A DNA stretch of 64,000 nucleotides, taken from NCBI RefSeq assembly GCF_001654455.1, contig NZ_CP015772.1, forward strand, positions 1,488,001 to 1,552,000, in the 5' to 3' direction. This DNA is from Niabella ginsenosidivorans. GTDB lineage: Bacteria; Bacteroidota; Bacteroidia; Chitinophagales; Chitinophagaceae. Positions 47,781 to 54,854 of the stretch are shown one piece after another; positions within the stretch are counted from its first letter, which is position 1, and every line of letters starts with the position of its first letter. The notes below the pieces were generated by a model. That model saw nothing but the letters and a program-made list of their open reading frames with translations. It ran no database searches and was not told where the DNA came from. Both the position numbers and the translations under genes were made by a program.

Positions 47781-48797
47781 ATGGAAAAAATAATAAAATT
47801 TTCAAACGCAGCTACCCATTTTTATTTTGACAGCTCCATAAAACAACTGTCGAAGATCGCTGATAAAAAATCGCTGGTCATCATCACCGACGAAAATATT
47901 TTTAAAGCGCATACGGCAAAATTCAAAGGCTGCAATGTTATTGCGCTGAAGCCGGGGGAAGCCTATAAAGTGCAGGCCACCGTTGATGAAGTGATTGACA
48001 CATTAATAAAGATGGAAGCCGACCGTAAAACAGTATTGGTAGGTGTTGGCGGCGGTGTGATTACGGACCTGACGGGGTATATTGCCTCTGTATATATGCG
48101 GGGGCTTCGTTTTGGATTTGTTCCCACTTCTATACTGGCGCTGGTAGATGCTTCCATTGGCGGGAAAAATGGTATTGATGTAGACCGGTATAAGAACCTG
48201 GTGGGTGTTATCCGGCAGCCTTCTTTTATCCTGCATGATATTTCCCTGTTACAATCATTGCCCCAAAGCGAATGGGAGAATGGCTTTGCAGAGATCATTA
48301 AACATGCCTGTATAAAGGATGCTGCTATGTTCCGGCAGTTACAGAAAGAATCTATTACTTCTTACCAGGAAGACAGTCGTAAGCTAAGCGATCTTATCCG
48401 GAGGAATGCTTTAATTAAGACCCGGGTAGTACAAAAGGATGAGTTTGAAAAAGGCGAGCGCCGTTTGTTAAACCTGGGCCATACATTGGGCCATGCGCTG
48501 GAAAAGGAATATGAGCTGATGCATGGACAGGCGGTAGCAATTGGCACCACTTATGCCTGCCATATTTCAGAAAAGATCACCGGCTTTGCCCAGACTGAAG
48601 ACGTAGTAGCGCTTTTGGAACAGTATCATTTGCCTACTTATGCCAGCTTTAATAAGCAGAAAGTGTTTAACAGCCTGAAAATGGACAAAAAGCGCGAACA
48701 GAAAGAAATGAACTTTGTATTGCTGGACAAAATAGGAAAAGGAGTGGTAAAAGCCATTCCTATGAAGCAGCTGGAAAAGATAATAAGCAGATTATGA
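47781..48797 (+). CDS. aroB: 3-dehydroquinate synthase
   Basis: Second shikimate-pathway step, NAD- and metal-dependent. The ATG at 47781 (MEKIIKFSNAATHF) is preferred over 47760, which lies in the upstream heptad repeat. Motifs in the 338 residues: GVGGGVITDLTGYIASVYMRG (NAD-binding, residues about 88-108), PTSILALVDASIGGKNGID, NGFAEIIKHACI, and the metal ligands in NLGHTLGHALE near residue 232 and MHGQAVAIG. Shorter than E. coli AroB, as is normal for Bacteroidota. Confidence 0.95.
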   Translation: MEKIIKFSNAATHFYFDSSIKQLSKIADKKSLVIITDENIFKAHTAKFKGCNVIALKPGEAYKVQATVDEVIDTLIKMEADRKTVLVGVGGGVITDLTGYIASVYMRGLRFGFVPTSILALVDASIGGKNGIDVDRYKNLVGVIRQPSFILHDISLLQSLPQSEWENGFAEIIKHACIKDAAMFRQLQKESITSYQEDSRKLSDLIRRNALIKTRVVQKDEFEKGERRLLNLGHTLGHALEKEYELMHGQAVAIGTTYACHISEKITGFAQTEDVVALLEQYHLPTYASFNKQKVFNSLKMDKKREQKEMNFVLLDKIGKGVVKAIPMKQLEKIISRL

Positions 48798-48815
48798 GAA
48801 TTGAGGATTAAGAAT

Positions 48816-48948
48816 TAGGGGTGGTCAAAAAGTCTGTTTATAGTGAATTGTCTTTCTGAACTTGTTTCAGAATCTATTGACAATCAGACGCCATTTTAGA
48901 TGCTGAAATAAATTCAGCATGGCAAAAGGGACTTTTTGGTCACTCCTG
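48816..48948. mobile_element. MITE-like element with 14-19 bp terminal inverted repeats
   Basis: The left end GTGGTCAAAAAGTC (48821-48834) is inverted at 48930-48943 (GACTTTTTGGTCAC) with 12 of 14 bases matching, extendable to about 15 of 19. The interior holds two CTGAA..TTCAG palindromes and no gene. The end sequence recurs at 36339-36366 and the internal 24-mer at 40038-40061. No clear target duplication was identified. Confidence 0.5.
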
Positions 48949-48963
48949 GGATTAGTCTTCAGT

Positions 48964-49003
48964 GTCATGTCTGATATCTATTGTCTAACATCTAACATCT
49001 AAA
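48964..49003. repeat. 7-bp-period array just before aroA
   Basis: Units GTCTGAT, ATCTATT, GTCTAAC, ATCTAAC, ATCTAAA run up to the aroA ATG. Confidence 0.6.
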
Positions 49004-49005
49004 AA

Positions 49006-50391
49006 ATGAACAGAACCATATATCCATCCACATTAGCGGGCAATATTTATGCACCGGCATCCAAAAGCTCTATGCAGCGTGCCTGTGCGGCAGCTTTGCT
49101 GTCAACAAAAAAAGCGATCATTACCAACCCCGGGCATAGTAATGATGATAAAGCGGCGCAGGGCATTATAAAAGCACTGGGCGCTGTAATTACTCTGGTT
49201 AATGATGAGACCATTGAAATAAACAGCTCCTTCCTGGATGATCCCGGTAACATCCGGTCAAAAGAAAACAGTGTCAATTGCGGGGAAAGTGGCTTAAGCA
49301 TCCGCATGTTTACCCCGGTAGTTGCCTTATGCAATAATGAAGTCACCATTAACGGGGAAGGCAGCCTGGTAACACGCCCTATGGATTTCTTTGACCAGGT
49401 ATTGCCGCAGCTGGGAGTGACCATCAGTTCCAACAGCGGTAAGCTGCCATTAAAAGTAAATGGTCCCTTACAGCCAAAAGATATTACTATTGACGGGTCT
49501 TTAAGCTCCCAGTTCTTAACCGGCCTGTTAATGGCTTTTTCTGTAGCGCCCATCGATCATCCGGTAACCATTCAGGTAAAGGATCTGAAAAGCAAACCTT
49601 ATATTGACCTTACCCTGGATGTAATGCAGCAATTCGGGATGAATGTTCCTGAAAATAAAAACTACGAAGCGTTTATATTTAAACCTGCGTCTCATCCCGA
49701 TAGCCATCAGAACTCAGATCTCAAGTCTCAGGTCTCGAATCTGAAATCTCAAATCAGTTATACCGTTGAAGGCGACTGGAGCGGGGGAGCGTTTTTATTG
49801 GTGGCGGGTGCTATAGCAGGCGATATCCGTGTAAGCGGCCTGCAGCAATCAAGCACACAGGCAGATAAAAAGATCCTGGAAGCATTGATGGCGGCCAATG
49901 CGGGCATTGCCATGGAGGCAAAGGGTATTAAGCTGCATGCGGCACCGTTAACGGCTTTTGAGTTTGACGCTACGGACTGTCCGGATCTGTTTCCACCCCT
50001 GGTAGCCTTAGCCGCCAATTGTAAAGGGGTTACCACTATAAAAGGGGTAAGCCGGTTAGCGCATAAGGAAAGCGACCGGGGGCTGACCTTGCAGCAGGAA
50101 TTTGGAAAAATGGGCATACAGGTGGAACTGGATGGCGATTGGATGCACGTTCATGGCGGTCCGGTCAAAGGGGCATTGGTACATTCCCGTCACGATCATC
50201 GTATTGCTATGGCCTGCGCAACAGCCGCCTTAAAGGCAAACGGGCCAACAACCATAGAAGAAGCCCAGGCAGTTAATAAATCATATCCCGATTTTTATGA
50301 GCATTTAAAACAACTGGGCGCAAAAGTTACGGGAGATCTGGAATATGGAGCTGCTTTAAAAGAAATCTATTCTGATAAAGAAAATAAATAA
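49006..50391 (+). CDS. aroA: 3-phosphoshikimate 1-carboxyvinyltransferase (EPSP synthase)
   Basis: Joins phosphoenolpyruvate to shikimate-3-phosphate. Motifs in the 461-residue frame: ASKSSMQRACAAALLS (residues about 17-32; usual SKS..HR replaced by SKSSMQR), VNCGESGLSIRMFTPV (usual NSGT.LR), SSQFLTGLLMAFSV, RLAHKESDRG and HDHRIAMACA. Residues about 228-251 are an Asp/Ser/Lys/Gln-rich insertion (SDLKSQVSNLKSQIS) encoded by a 7-bp-period repeat. The frame stays open, so the enzyme may tolerate the insert. Followed 6 bp later by aroC. Confidence 0.92.
   Translation: MNRTIYPSTLAGNIYAPASKSSMQRACAAALLSTKKAIITNPGHSNDDKAAQGIIKALGAVITLVNDETIEINSSFLDDPGNIRSKENSVNCGESGLSIRMFTPVVALCNNEVTINGEGSLVTRPMDFFDQVLPQLGVTISSNSGKLPLKVNGPLQPKDITIDGSLSSQFLTGLLMAFSVAPIDHPVTIQVKDLKSKPYIDLTLDVMQQFGMNVPENKNYEAFIFKPASHPDSHQNSDLKSQVSNLKSQISYTVEGDWSGGAFLLVAGAIAGDIRVSGLQQSSTQADKKILEALMAANAGIAMEAKGIKLHAAPLTAFEFDATDCPDLFPPLVALAANCKGVTTIKGVSRLAHKESDRGLTLQQEFGKMGIQVELDGDWMHVHGGPVKGALVHSRHDHRIAMACATAALKANGPTTIEEAQAVNKSYPDFYEHLKQLGAKVTGDLEYGAALKEIYSDKENK
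49711..49758 (+). repeat. Heptad repeat inserted in frame inside aroA
   Basis: Units AGTCTCA, GGTCTCG, AATCTGA, AATCTCA with a 7-bp period encode two copies of S-(D/N)-LKSQ-(V/I). The same kind of array occurs in intergenic positions elsewhere in the window. Confidence 0.65.
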
Positions 50392-50397
50392 GCGATT

Positions 50398-51312
50398 ATG
50401 AATGCATTTGGTCAGCTGTTCCGGGTACAGATCTTTGGGGAGTCACATGGAGAATGTGTAGGCGTTGTGCTGGATGGCCTGCCTGCCGGACTGGAAGTGC
50501 CGGTGGCAGATTTCCTGCCGGATATGGAGCGCCGGAAAGGCGGTACTCAAAAGGGGGCTACCCCAAGAAAGGAAGACGATATTCCCATTTTTAAAAGCGG
50601 TGTTTTTAACGGCAGAACAACCGGTTTCCCGGTAGTGATCTATTTTGAAAATAAGAACACCCGCAGCGGCGATTATGAAAAACTGCGCGATTTCCCGCGC
50701 CCCGGTCATGCAGATTTTGTGGCGCATAAGAAATTTGGCGGATATGAAGACTACAGGGGAGGAGGACATTTCAGTGCCCGCCTGACAACAGGGCTGGTAG
50801 CAGCAGGGGTGATTGCGAAGAAGCTGCTGAATTTGGCTGATAAGACCTCACCCCTTCCCGAACCATCGGGACCTCTCCCCGGGAGAGGGGAAGAGTCCAC
50901 TCCTGGTTATATGACCAGTACAGTAAATGAGTGGCGGATTTTATCTGATTTTGCTAAACAAAACAGAAAGAACGCAACAGAAGCAGAGGCGTTGCTATGG
51001 GAGGAGTTGCGGAACCGGAAAATAGAAAACTGTAAGTTCAGAAGACAGCATCCTGTTTCGGGGTATATTCCGGATTTTGTTTGTATTGAGAGAAAGTTAG
51101 TGATAGAAATCGATGGAGGATATCATAATAATGCAGAGCAACAGCAATATGACAATGTACGGACTGAATGGTTAGCGGAGTATGGTTACGGGTTAATAAG
51201 ATTTACAAACAATGAAGTATTACAGGAAAAAGAGCGCGTAGTAAGCCGCATTGCAGAAGCGCTTAAAAAAAGAGCACATCTGCAAAAAGCAGAATCTGCC
51301 CCCCCTCCTTAG
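50398..51312 (+). CDS. aroC: Chorismate synthase N-terminal half running into an inserted DUF559 endonuclease frame
   Basis: Residues 1 to about 147 are the N-terminal half of chorismate synthase: FGQLFRVQIFGESHGECVGV, RRKGGTQKGATPRKEDD, TRSGDYEKLRDFPRPGHADF and the DYRGGGHFSARLT block. The sequence then leaves AroC after AKKLLNLADK and continues in the same frame through proline-rich linker and a DUF559-type domain to a stop at 51310-51312. The C-terminal AroC half follows in another frame (51329-51883). The inserted length is 1 modulo 3, so the two halves cannot be joined without a frameshift or a base error. Six bp after aroA. Confidence 0.85.
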   Translation: MNAFGQLFRVQIFGESHGECVGVVLDGLPAGLEVPVADFLPDMERRKGGTQKGATPRKEDDIPIFKSGVFNGRTTGFPVVIYFENKNTRSGDYEKLRDFPRPGHADFVAHKKFGGYEDYRGGGHFSARLTTGLVAAGVIAKKLLNLADKTSPLPEPSGPLPGRGEESTPGYMTSTVNEWRILSDFAKQNRKNATEAEALLWEELRNRKIENCKFRRQHPVSGYIPDFVCIERKLVIEIDGGYHNNAEQQQYDNVRTEWLAEYGYGLIRFTNNEVLQEKERVVSRIAEALKKRAHLQKAESAPPP

Positions 51313-51331
51313 GAGGGGGTCGGGGGAGGTC
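50844..51331 (+). mobile_element. DUF559 cassette inserted in aroC, with inverted G/C-rich ends
   Basis: The left edge GACCTCACCCC (50844-50854) is matched by GGGGGAGGTC (51322-51331) in inverted orientation. Inside the left end are two palindromes (TTCCCGA/TCGGGA and CTCTCCCCGGGAGAG), and inside the right end CCCCCTCCTTAGGAGGGGG. AroC similarity stops and resumes at these edges. Exact boundaries and any target duplication need an uninterrupted relative. Confidence 0.65.
50911..51312 (+). CDS. DUF559 (Vsr/restriction-like) endonuclease-domain protein nested in aroC
   Basis: If translated on its own from the ATG at 50911 this gives 133 residues: MTSTVNEWRILSDFAKQN, ATEAEALLWEELRNRK, KFRRQHPVSGYIPDFVC, LVIEIDGGYHNN and GLIRFTNNEVLQ. 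All blocks of the DUF559 family are present, including the Asp and Glu-x-Asp-Gly residues of the restriction-endonuclease-like core. No start-site signal was identified, and it is in frame with the upstream aroC part, so it could also be made as a fusion. The family is related in fold to Vsr; the function of such stand-alone members is not established. Confidence 0.8.
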   Translation: MTSTVNEWRILSDFAKQNRKNATEAEALLWEELRNRKIENCKFRRQHPVSGYIPDFVCIERKLVIEIDGGYHNNAEQQQYDNVRTEWLAEYGYGLIRFTNNEVLQEKERVVSRIAEALKKRAHLQKAESAPPP

Positions 51332-51883
51332 TCCATTGAAGCAAAGATCATTGAAATAGGCGGCGATCCTGATCCTGAACAGGGATTGCAGAAAGCCATT
51401 GATGCCAAAGATTCCGTAGGCGGGCTGATCGAATGCAGGGTAAACGGGCTGCCTGTTGGCCTGGGAGAACCCTATTTTGATTCGGTGGAGTCTGTGCTGG
51501 CGCACCTGTTGTTTACCATTCCAGCTGTAAAAGGGGTGGAGTTTGGTGCCGGCTTTGCAGCGGCAAAGATGTTTGGCTCACAGCATAATGATGCTATAGA
51601 AAATACAGCCGGAAAGACGGTTACCAATAATGCCGGCGGAATTGTGGGGGGGATTACCAATGGCAACGAGCTGGTTTTTCGCATTGCCATTAAGCCCACC
51701 GCTTCTACGCCCAAACAGCAGCACAGCCTGAACTGGCAGACTGGTACCATGGAAGATTTTTCTGTAAAGGGCCGTCATGACCTTTGTGTAGCCTTGCGCG
51801 CACCGGTGATCGTTGAAGCGGTAACCGCCATTGCATTGGCCGATTTTATGATGCTTGCCGGGAAAATACCCCGCATTGTATAG
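51251..51883 (+). CDS. aroC: Chorismate synthase C-terminal half (separate frame)
   Basis: AroC similarity resumes at VSIEAKIIEIGG (51329) and is complete to the end: KDSVGGLIECRVNGLPVGLG, EPYFDSVESVLAHLLF, IPAVKGVEFGAGF, SQHNDAIENTAGKT, NAGGIVGGITNG and GRHDLCVALRAPVIVEAV. The only start upstream in this frame is a TTG at 51251 inside the DUF559 frame; no ATG lies before the conserved part. A +1 change near the C7 run at 51299-51305 or at the stop 51310-51312 would fuse it with the preceding frame. Confidence 0.85.
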   Translation: MQKRLKKEHICKKQNLPPLLRRGSGEVSIEAKIIEIGGDPDPEQGLQKAIDAKDSVGGLIECRVNGLPVGLGEPYFDSVESVLAHLLFTIPAVKGVEFGAGFAAAKMFGSQHNDAIENTAGKTVTNNAGGIVGGITNGNELVFRIAIKPTASTPKQQHSLNWQTGTMEDFSVKGRHDLCVALRAPVIVEAVTAIALADFMMLAGKIPRIV

Positions 51884-51930
51884 ATCCAAATTGTTGATAA
51901 CTACCTGTTTAATGTGCCTTAAAACCGGTT

Positions 51931-51958
51931 TTTGGCATGTTTTTTTATAGTAACTTTA
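51931..51958 (+). promoter_or_regulatory. Candidate promoter for the GlsB/YeaQ-like gene
   Basis: TTTG at 51931-51934 and TAACTTTA at 51951-51958 (one mismatch to TAnnTTTG) with a 16-bp spacer, 40 bp before the ATG. Confidence 0.3.
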
Positions 51959-51998
51959 AGTGTTGAGCTATTATTCACCTTATAAAAACTAAAAAACT

Positions 51999-52259
51999 AT
52001 GGGTATTTTATCTTGGATCATTTTTGGGCTCATTGCCGGCGCCATTGCCAAAGCGTTACACCCGGGTAAGGATCCCGGTGGATGGATCATTACCATCATT
52101 ATCGGTATTGCCGGCGCTTTTGTAGGCGGCTGGATCGGTAATATGATTGGCTGGGGCGAACCCAATAATTTTAGCATCAGAAGCTTTTTTCTTGCCGTTA
52201 TAGGAGCTGTTATTCTGTTATGGCTCTATAGTATGGCCACCAGGAACAAGGGCTCATAA
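51999..52259 (+). CDS. GlsB/YeaQ/YmgE-family small membrane protein
   Basis: An 86-residue inner-membrane protein with three hydrophobic helices and the Gly-rich family motif: WIIFGLIAGAIAKALHPGKD, GGWIITIIIGIAGAFVGGWI and a third helix near residues 62-78. The family (transglycosylase-associated, PF04226) is linked to general stress responses; the biochemical role is unknown. An intrinsic terminator follows 25 bp after the stop. Confidence 0.93.
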   Translation: MGILSWIIFGLIAGAIAKALHPGKDPGGWIITIIIGIAGAFVGGWIGNMIGWGEPNNFSIRSFFLAVIGAVILLWLYSMATRNKGS

Positions 52260-52284
52260 CCCCTGAATCAAAGAAAAGAACGGA

Positions 52285-52311
52285 ATCATCCCATAGCGGG
52301 GTGATTTTTTT
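52285..52311 (+). terminator. Intrinsic terminator after the GlsB-like gene
   Basis: ATCATCCC at 52285-52292 pairs with GGGGTGAT at 52298-52305 (one G-T pair), followed by a run of seven T. Confidence 0.8.
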
Positions 52312-52792
52312 ATGCATATTAAATGCCACCGGGGCTGAATCTAAAAAGGTACCTGGTTGTCATATTGATACAATGAGGCAATGACAGGTATGCTTATTGT
52401 TCCTCAACCAGCTAAAGGTTTGTTCCTCCCCGGAGGGGAATATGGCAGAGATTCTTAATTCAGGCAGTATGGCCTTCGGAATAAATGTAGGTTCATTATC
52501 CCCCGCTGGCGGGGGCGGAACTTCGATTTTAAGGATAACACGAATGGGGGTGGGCTGGAGGGGATAAGGCTGTGATCCTTAATTCAGGAGAAATGGAAAA
52601 CCGGATAAACGCAATTGGTTTCCAGATTTTAGGAAAGCAATAAAAGAGTGGAGACAGAGTGGAAAGGATACTTTCTATTGGAAGGGGATAACAAAAAGAT
52701 TATCCCCCTTTTTACCTGCTGGTTTGTTGTACACTCCTTCTATTCCCCCGCCAGCGGGGGAGATTGTATTGTCATTTTACAGATCCGGAACG
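52312..52792. other. Non-coding region with G/C palindromes
   Basis: No gene is supported in these 480 bp. It contains TCCCCGGAGGGGA near 52436, CCCCCGCTGGCGGGGGC near 52501, a GGGGGTGGGCTGGAGGGGAT stretch near 52546, and CCCCCGCCAGCGGGGG near 52745. These G/C-rich pieces resemble the ends of the DUF559 cassette in aroC in style, though not in sequence. Confidence 0.45.
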
Positions 52793-53160
52793 GCTGTTTT
52801 GCCCTCCTGAACCGCTTTACAGTGGTTGGTAAACCCTTTAAAATGGGTGTGGCACCCCATCGTATACGTTATTCACTGCTCCGTACCATTAAAATAATGA
52901 TATGAAGCATTCCGGAACAGGAAAAAACCGGTTGGCTAACCACAACAACAGGGTTGGTAACCGCAATTTTGCCCTTCTGAACCGCTTTACAGCGGTTGGT
53001 AAACCCTTTAAACTGGATGTGGCAACCCATCCTATACGTTATGTACTGCTCCGTACCATTAAAATAATGATATGAAGCATTCCGGAACCGGAAAGAACCG
53101 GTTGGCTAACCGTAATAATGAGGTTGGCAACCGCTGTTTTGCCCTTCCAAACCGCCTTTT
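52793..53160. repeat. 170-bp tandem (satellite-like) repeat, two full copies plus part
   Basis: Unit starts at 52793, 52963 and 53133, each beginning GC(TG/AA)TTTTGCCC, so the period is 170 bp both times. Each full unit has the hairpin AACCGCTTTACAGYGGTT and the identical segment CTGCTCCGTACCATTAAAAT. The third copy breaks off after about 28 bp. No open frame is conserved between units. Confidence 0.8.
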
Positions 53161-53189
53161 TCACCAGCAAACTAAACTAATGCTATTTA

Positions 53190-53399
53190 TTATTTCAATG
53201 GAATTGCTGTATGATCTATAACATCCAGCAATTCCATTAGGGCGGTAATGTCCAGTACCAGTTCGCCCAAATTATCAATGCGATTATCCGGGTGGCTGCC
53301 TATATAATGCGCCAGTAAGGTGCGTAGGTGGCGGTTCATACAATCAGCTGGGTATTTTTTCAGCCAGTGCTTTAATTTTAGCGGTTTTTTATTTTTCAT
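53190..53399 (-). CDS. Small hypothetical protein overlapping the SymE-like gene
   Basis: A 69-residue basic-then-acidic protein (KNKKPLKLKHWLKKYPADCM at the start, LGELVLDITALMELLDVID at the end). I do not recognise the family. Its start overlaps the end of the SymE-like gene by 11 bp, so it is very likely translated from the same mRNA. It could be an accessory or antitoxin partner, which is inference from position only. Confidence 0.55.
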   Translation of the reverse strand: MKNKKPLKLKHWLKKYPADCMNRHLRTLLAHYIGSHPDNRIDNLGELVLDITALMELLDVIDHTAIPLK

Positions 53400-53643
53400 G
53401 TCCGGTTGTTTTAAGGGCAGCTTCCTTATTAAAGGAATTGTTAAGTGTTATGGTTAATTTATTGGGTTCAATAGCTACATCCACATACCGGCCGGCCTCA
53501 AACCCACCCGTAGTTAACCACTTACCCATCAGCCTTATTTCAGGGTAGTGGGCAGTAGCACTATTATTATAGCCTGTCAGATAATAAATGATGGCTTTTT
53601 CATACACTTTTAAAGTGCGTATTTTGCGTTGGTTATTTTTCAT
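53389..53643 (-). CDS. SymE-like (AbrB/MazE-fold related) toxin-family protein
   Basis: An 84-residue protein. The segment YPEIRLMGKWLTTGGFEAGR followed by VDVAIEPNKLTITLN (residues about 35-68) matches the SymE core, where the consensus is P.I.L.G.WL...GF..G..v.V....g.L.I. In E. coli SymE is an SOS-induced toxin repressed by the antisense RNA SymR. No antisense RNA gene can be seen by eye here. It is divergent from the XRE array, with 155 bp between them, and co-directional with the 69-residue frame. Confidence 0.75.
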   Translation of the reverse strand: MKNNQRKIRTLKVYEKAIIYYLTGYNNSATAHYPEIRLMGKWLTTGGFEAGRYVDVAIEPNKLTITLNNSFNKEAALKTTGHEK

Positions 53644-53786
53644 AGTTATAATTTATTATAACCACAAAGCACACATAAATAGCTTTTGTGCGCAACATTT
53701 TAAGCCTGTAAAATACAAGGCCCTTTTTGTTTTTTACCGTGGTATTTTACGTATTTTTATAAATGAAATACAATTATATTAATGCT

Positions 53787-53794
53787 TAAATTTG
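53787..53794 (+). promoter_or_regulatory. Conserved TAAATTTG element at each XRE copy
   Basis: TAAATTTG followed by ACCT and then the ATG. The same block stands before the second and third copies (ATG at 54408 and 55027). The 4-nt distance implies transcripts that begin at or near the start codon. A -33 TTTG is not evident. Confidence 0.45.
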
Positions 53795-53798
53795 ACCT

Positions 53799-54236
53799 AT
53801 GACAAATACAGATGCCATGCAAAAAAAGATACACCAGGGCCATAATATAAAACGTTTCCGCGAAATGATGGGTATAAAACAGGATGCGCTGGCTGCTGAC
53901 CTGGGTGATGACTGGAACCAGCAAAAAATTTCACTGCTGGAGCAAAAAGAAACCATTGATGCGCCCCTGCTGCAACAGGTAGCAGAAGCCTTAAAACTGC
54001 CCGTTGAAGCCATAAAAAATTTTGATGAAGAACAGGCTATCGTTAATATCCAAACGAATTATGGCGGAACCAACACCAGTGCTAATCAAATCACTTATGA
54101 AAGTTGTACAATTAACCCTGTGGAAAAATGGCTGGAGGCTTTAGAGGAAAATAAAAAGCTGTATGAGCGTATGATCAAGGAAAAGGACGACATGATATAT
54201 ACCTTGCAAGCCATGCTTGAAAATATGAAGAAATAA
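53799..54236 (+). CDS. XRE-family helix-turn-helix protein, tandem copy 1
   Basis: A 145-residue regulator. Residues 12-66 form an XRE-type helix-turn-helix (NIKRFREMMGIKQDALAADL, QQKISLLEQKETIDAPLLQQ, VAEALKLPVEAIKNF). Residues about 83-106 are a variable centre (NIQTNYGGTNTSANQITYES). Residues 107-145 are an amphipathic, coiled-coil-like C-terminus (EKWLEALEENKKLYERMIKE). Copies 2 and 3 share the first and last parts almost exactly but differ in the centre. Possible targets include its own promoter and the divergent SymE-like gene. Confidence 0.88.
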   Translation: MTNTDAMQKKIHQGHNIKRFREMMGIKQDALAADLGDDWNQQKISLLEQKETIDAPLLQQVAEALKLPVEAIKNFDEEQAIVNIQTNYGGTNTSANQITYESCTINPVEKWLEALEENKKLYERMIKEKDDMIYTLQAMLENMKK

Positions 54237-54407
54237 GGATGTGGGAATGCAGCGGCCGGAAATGGGCCTGTACTTGTGGCAGATCTGCCCGGCCGGTAAA
54301 TTTTTTTGATGATTTTTTCTTTTCTTTCCTCCGTGGATATTGCATTGGATAACACCTGACAGCGGTAAAAAAGAAAAATACAATTTATTAATACTTAAAT
54401 TTGACCT

Positions 54408-54854
54408 ATGACAAATACAGATGCCATGCAAAAAAAGATACACCAGGGCCATAACATAAAACGCTTCCGCGAAATGCTGGGCATAAAGCAGGATGCGCTG
54501 GCTGCTGACCTGGGCGATGACTGGAACCAGCAAAAAATTTCACTGCTGGAGCAAAAGGAAACTATTGATGCGCCCCTGCTGCAACAGGTAGCAGAAGCCT
54601 TAAAATTGCCCGTTGAAGCCATAAAAAATTTTGATGAAGAGCAGGCAATTCAATTTATTTCTAATACAATCAACAATAATGATAATGCGGTAATGCACGG
54701 CCCGTCATTATATAGCTATTGTCCTACGTTTAATCCTATTGAAAAATGGCTGGAAGCTTTAGAGGAAAATAAAAAGCTGTATGAGCGTATGATCAAGGAA
54801 AAGGACGACATGATATATACCTTGCAAGCCATGCTTGAAAATATGAAGAAATAA
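54408..54854 (+). CDS. XRE-family helix-turn-helix protein, tandem copy 2
   Basis: A 148-residue paralogue of copy 1, identical or nearly so in residues 1-80 (single change Met to Leu at MMG/MLG) and in the last 40. The centre, residues about 81-108, reads QFISNTINNNDNAVMHG and PSLYSYCPTFNP, three residues longer than in copy 1. It has its own TAAATTTG element at the same distance from the ATG. Confidence 0.88.
   Translation: MTNTDAMQKKIHQGHNIKRFREMLGIKQDALAADLGDDWNQQKISLLEQKETIDAPLLQQVAEALKLPVEAIKNFDEEQAIQFISNTINNNDNAVMHGPSLYSYCPTFNPIEKWLEALEENKKLYERMIKEKDDMIYTLQAMLENMKK

Noticed and set aside
50844-51331. Intein or group I intron in aroC
   Set aside because: The insert shifts the frame and lacks intein splice motifs, and only about 90 bp remain outside the endonuclease frame, too little for a group I intron core.
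52648-52905. 85-codon frame entering the 170-bp repeat
   Set aside because: Not conserved between repeat units and without motifs; composition is that of the intergenic DNA.
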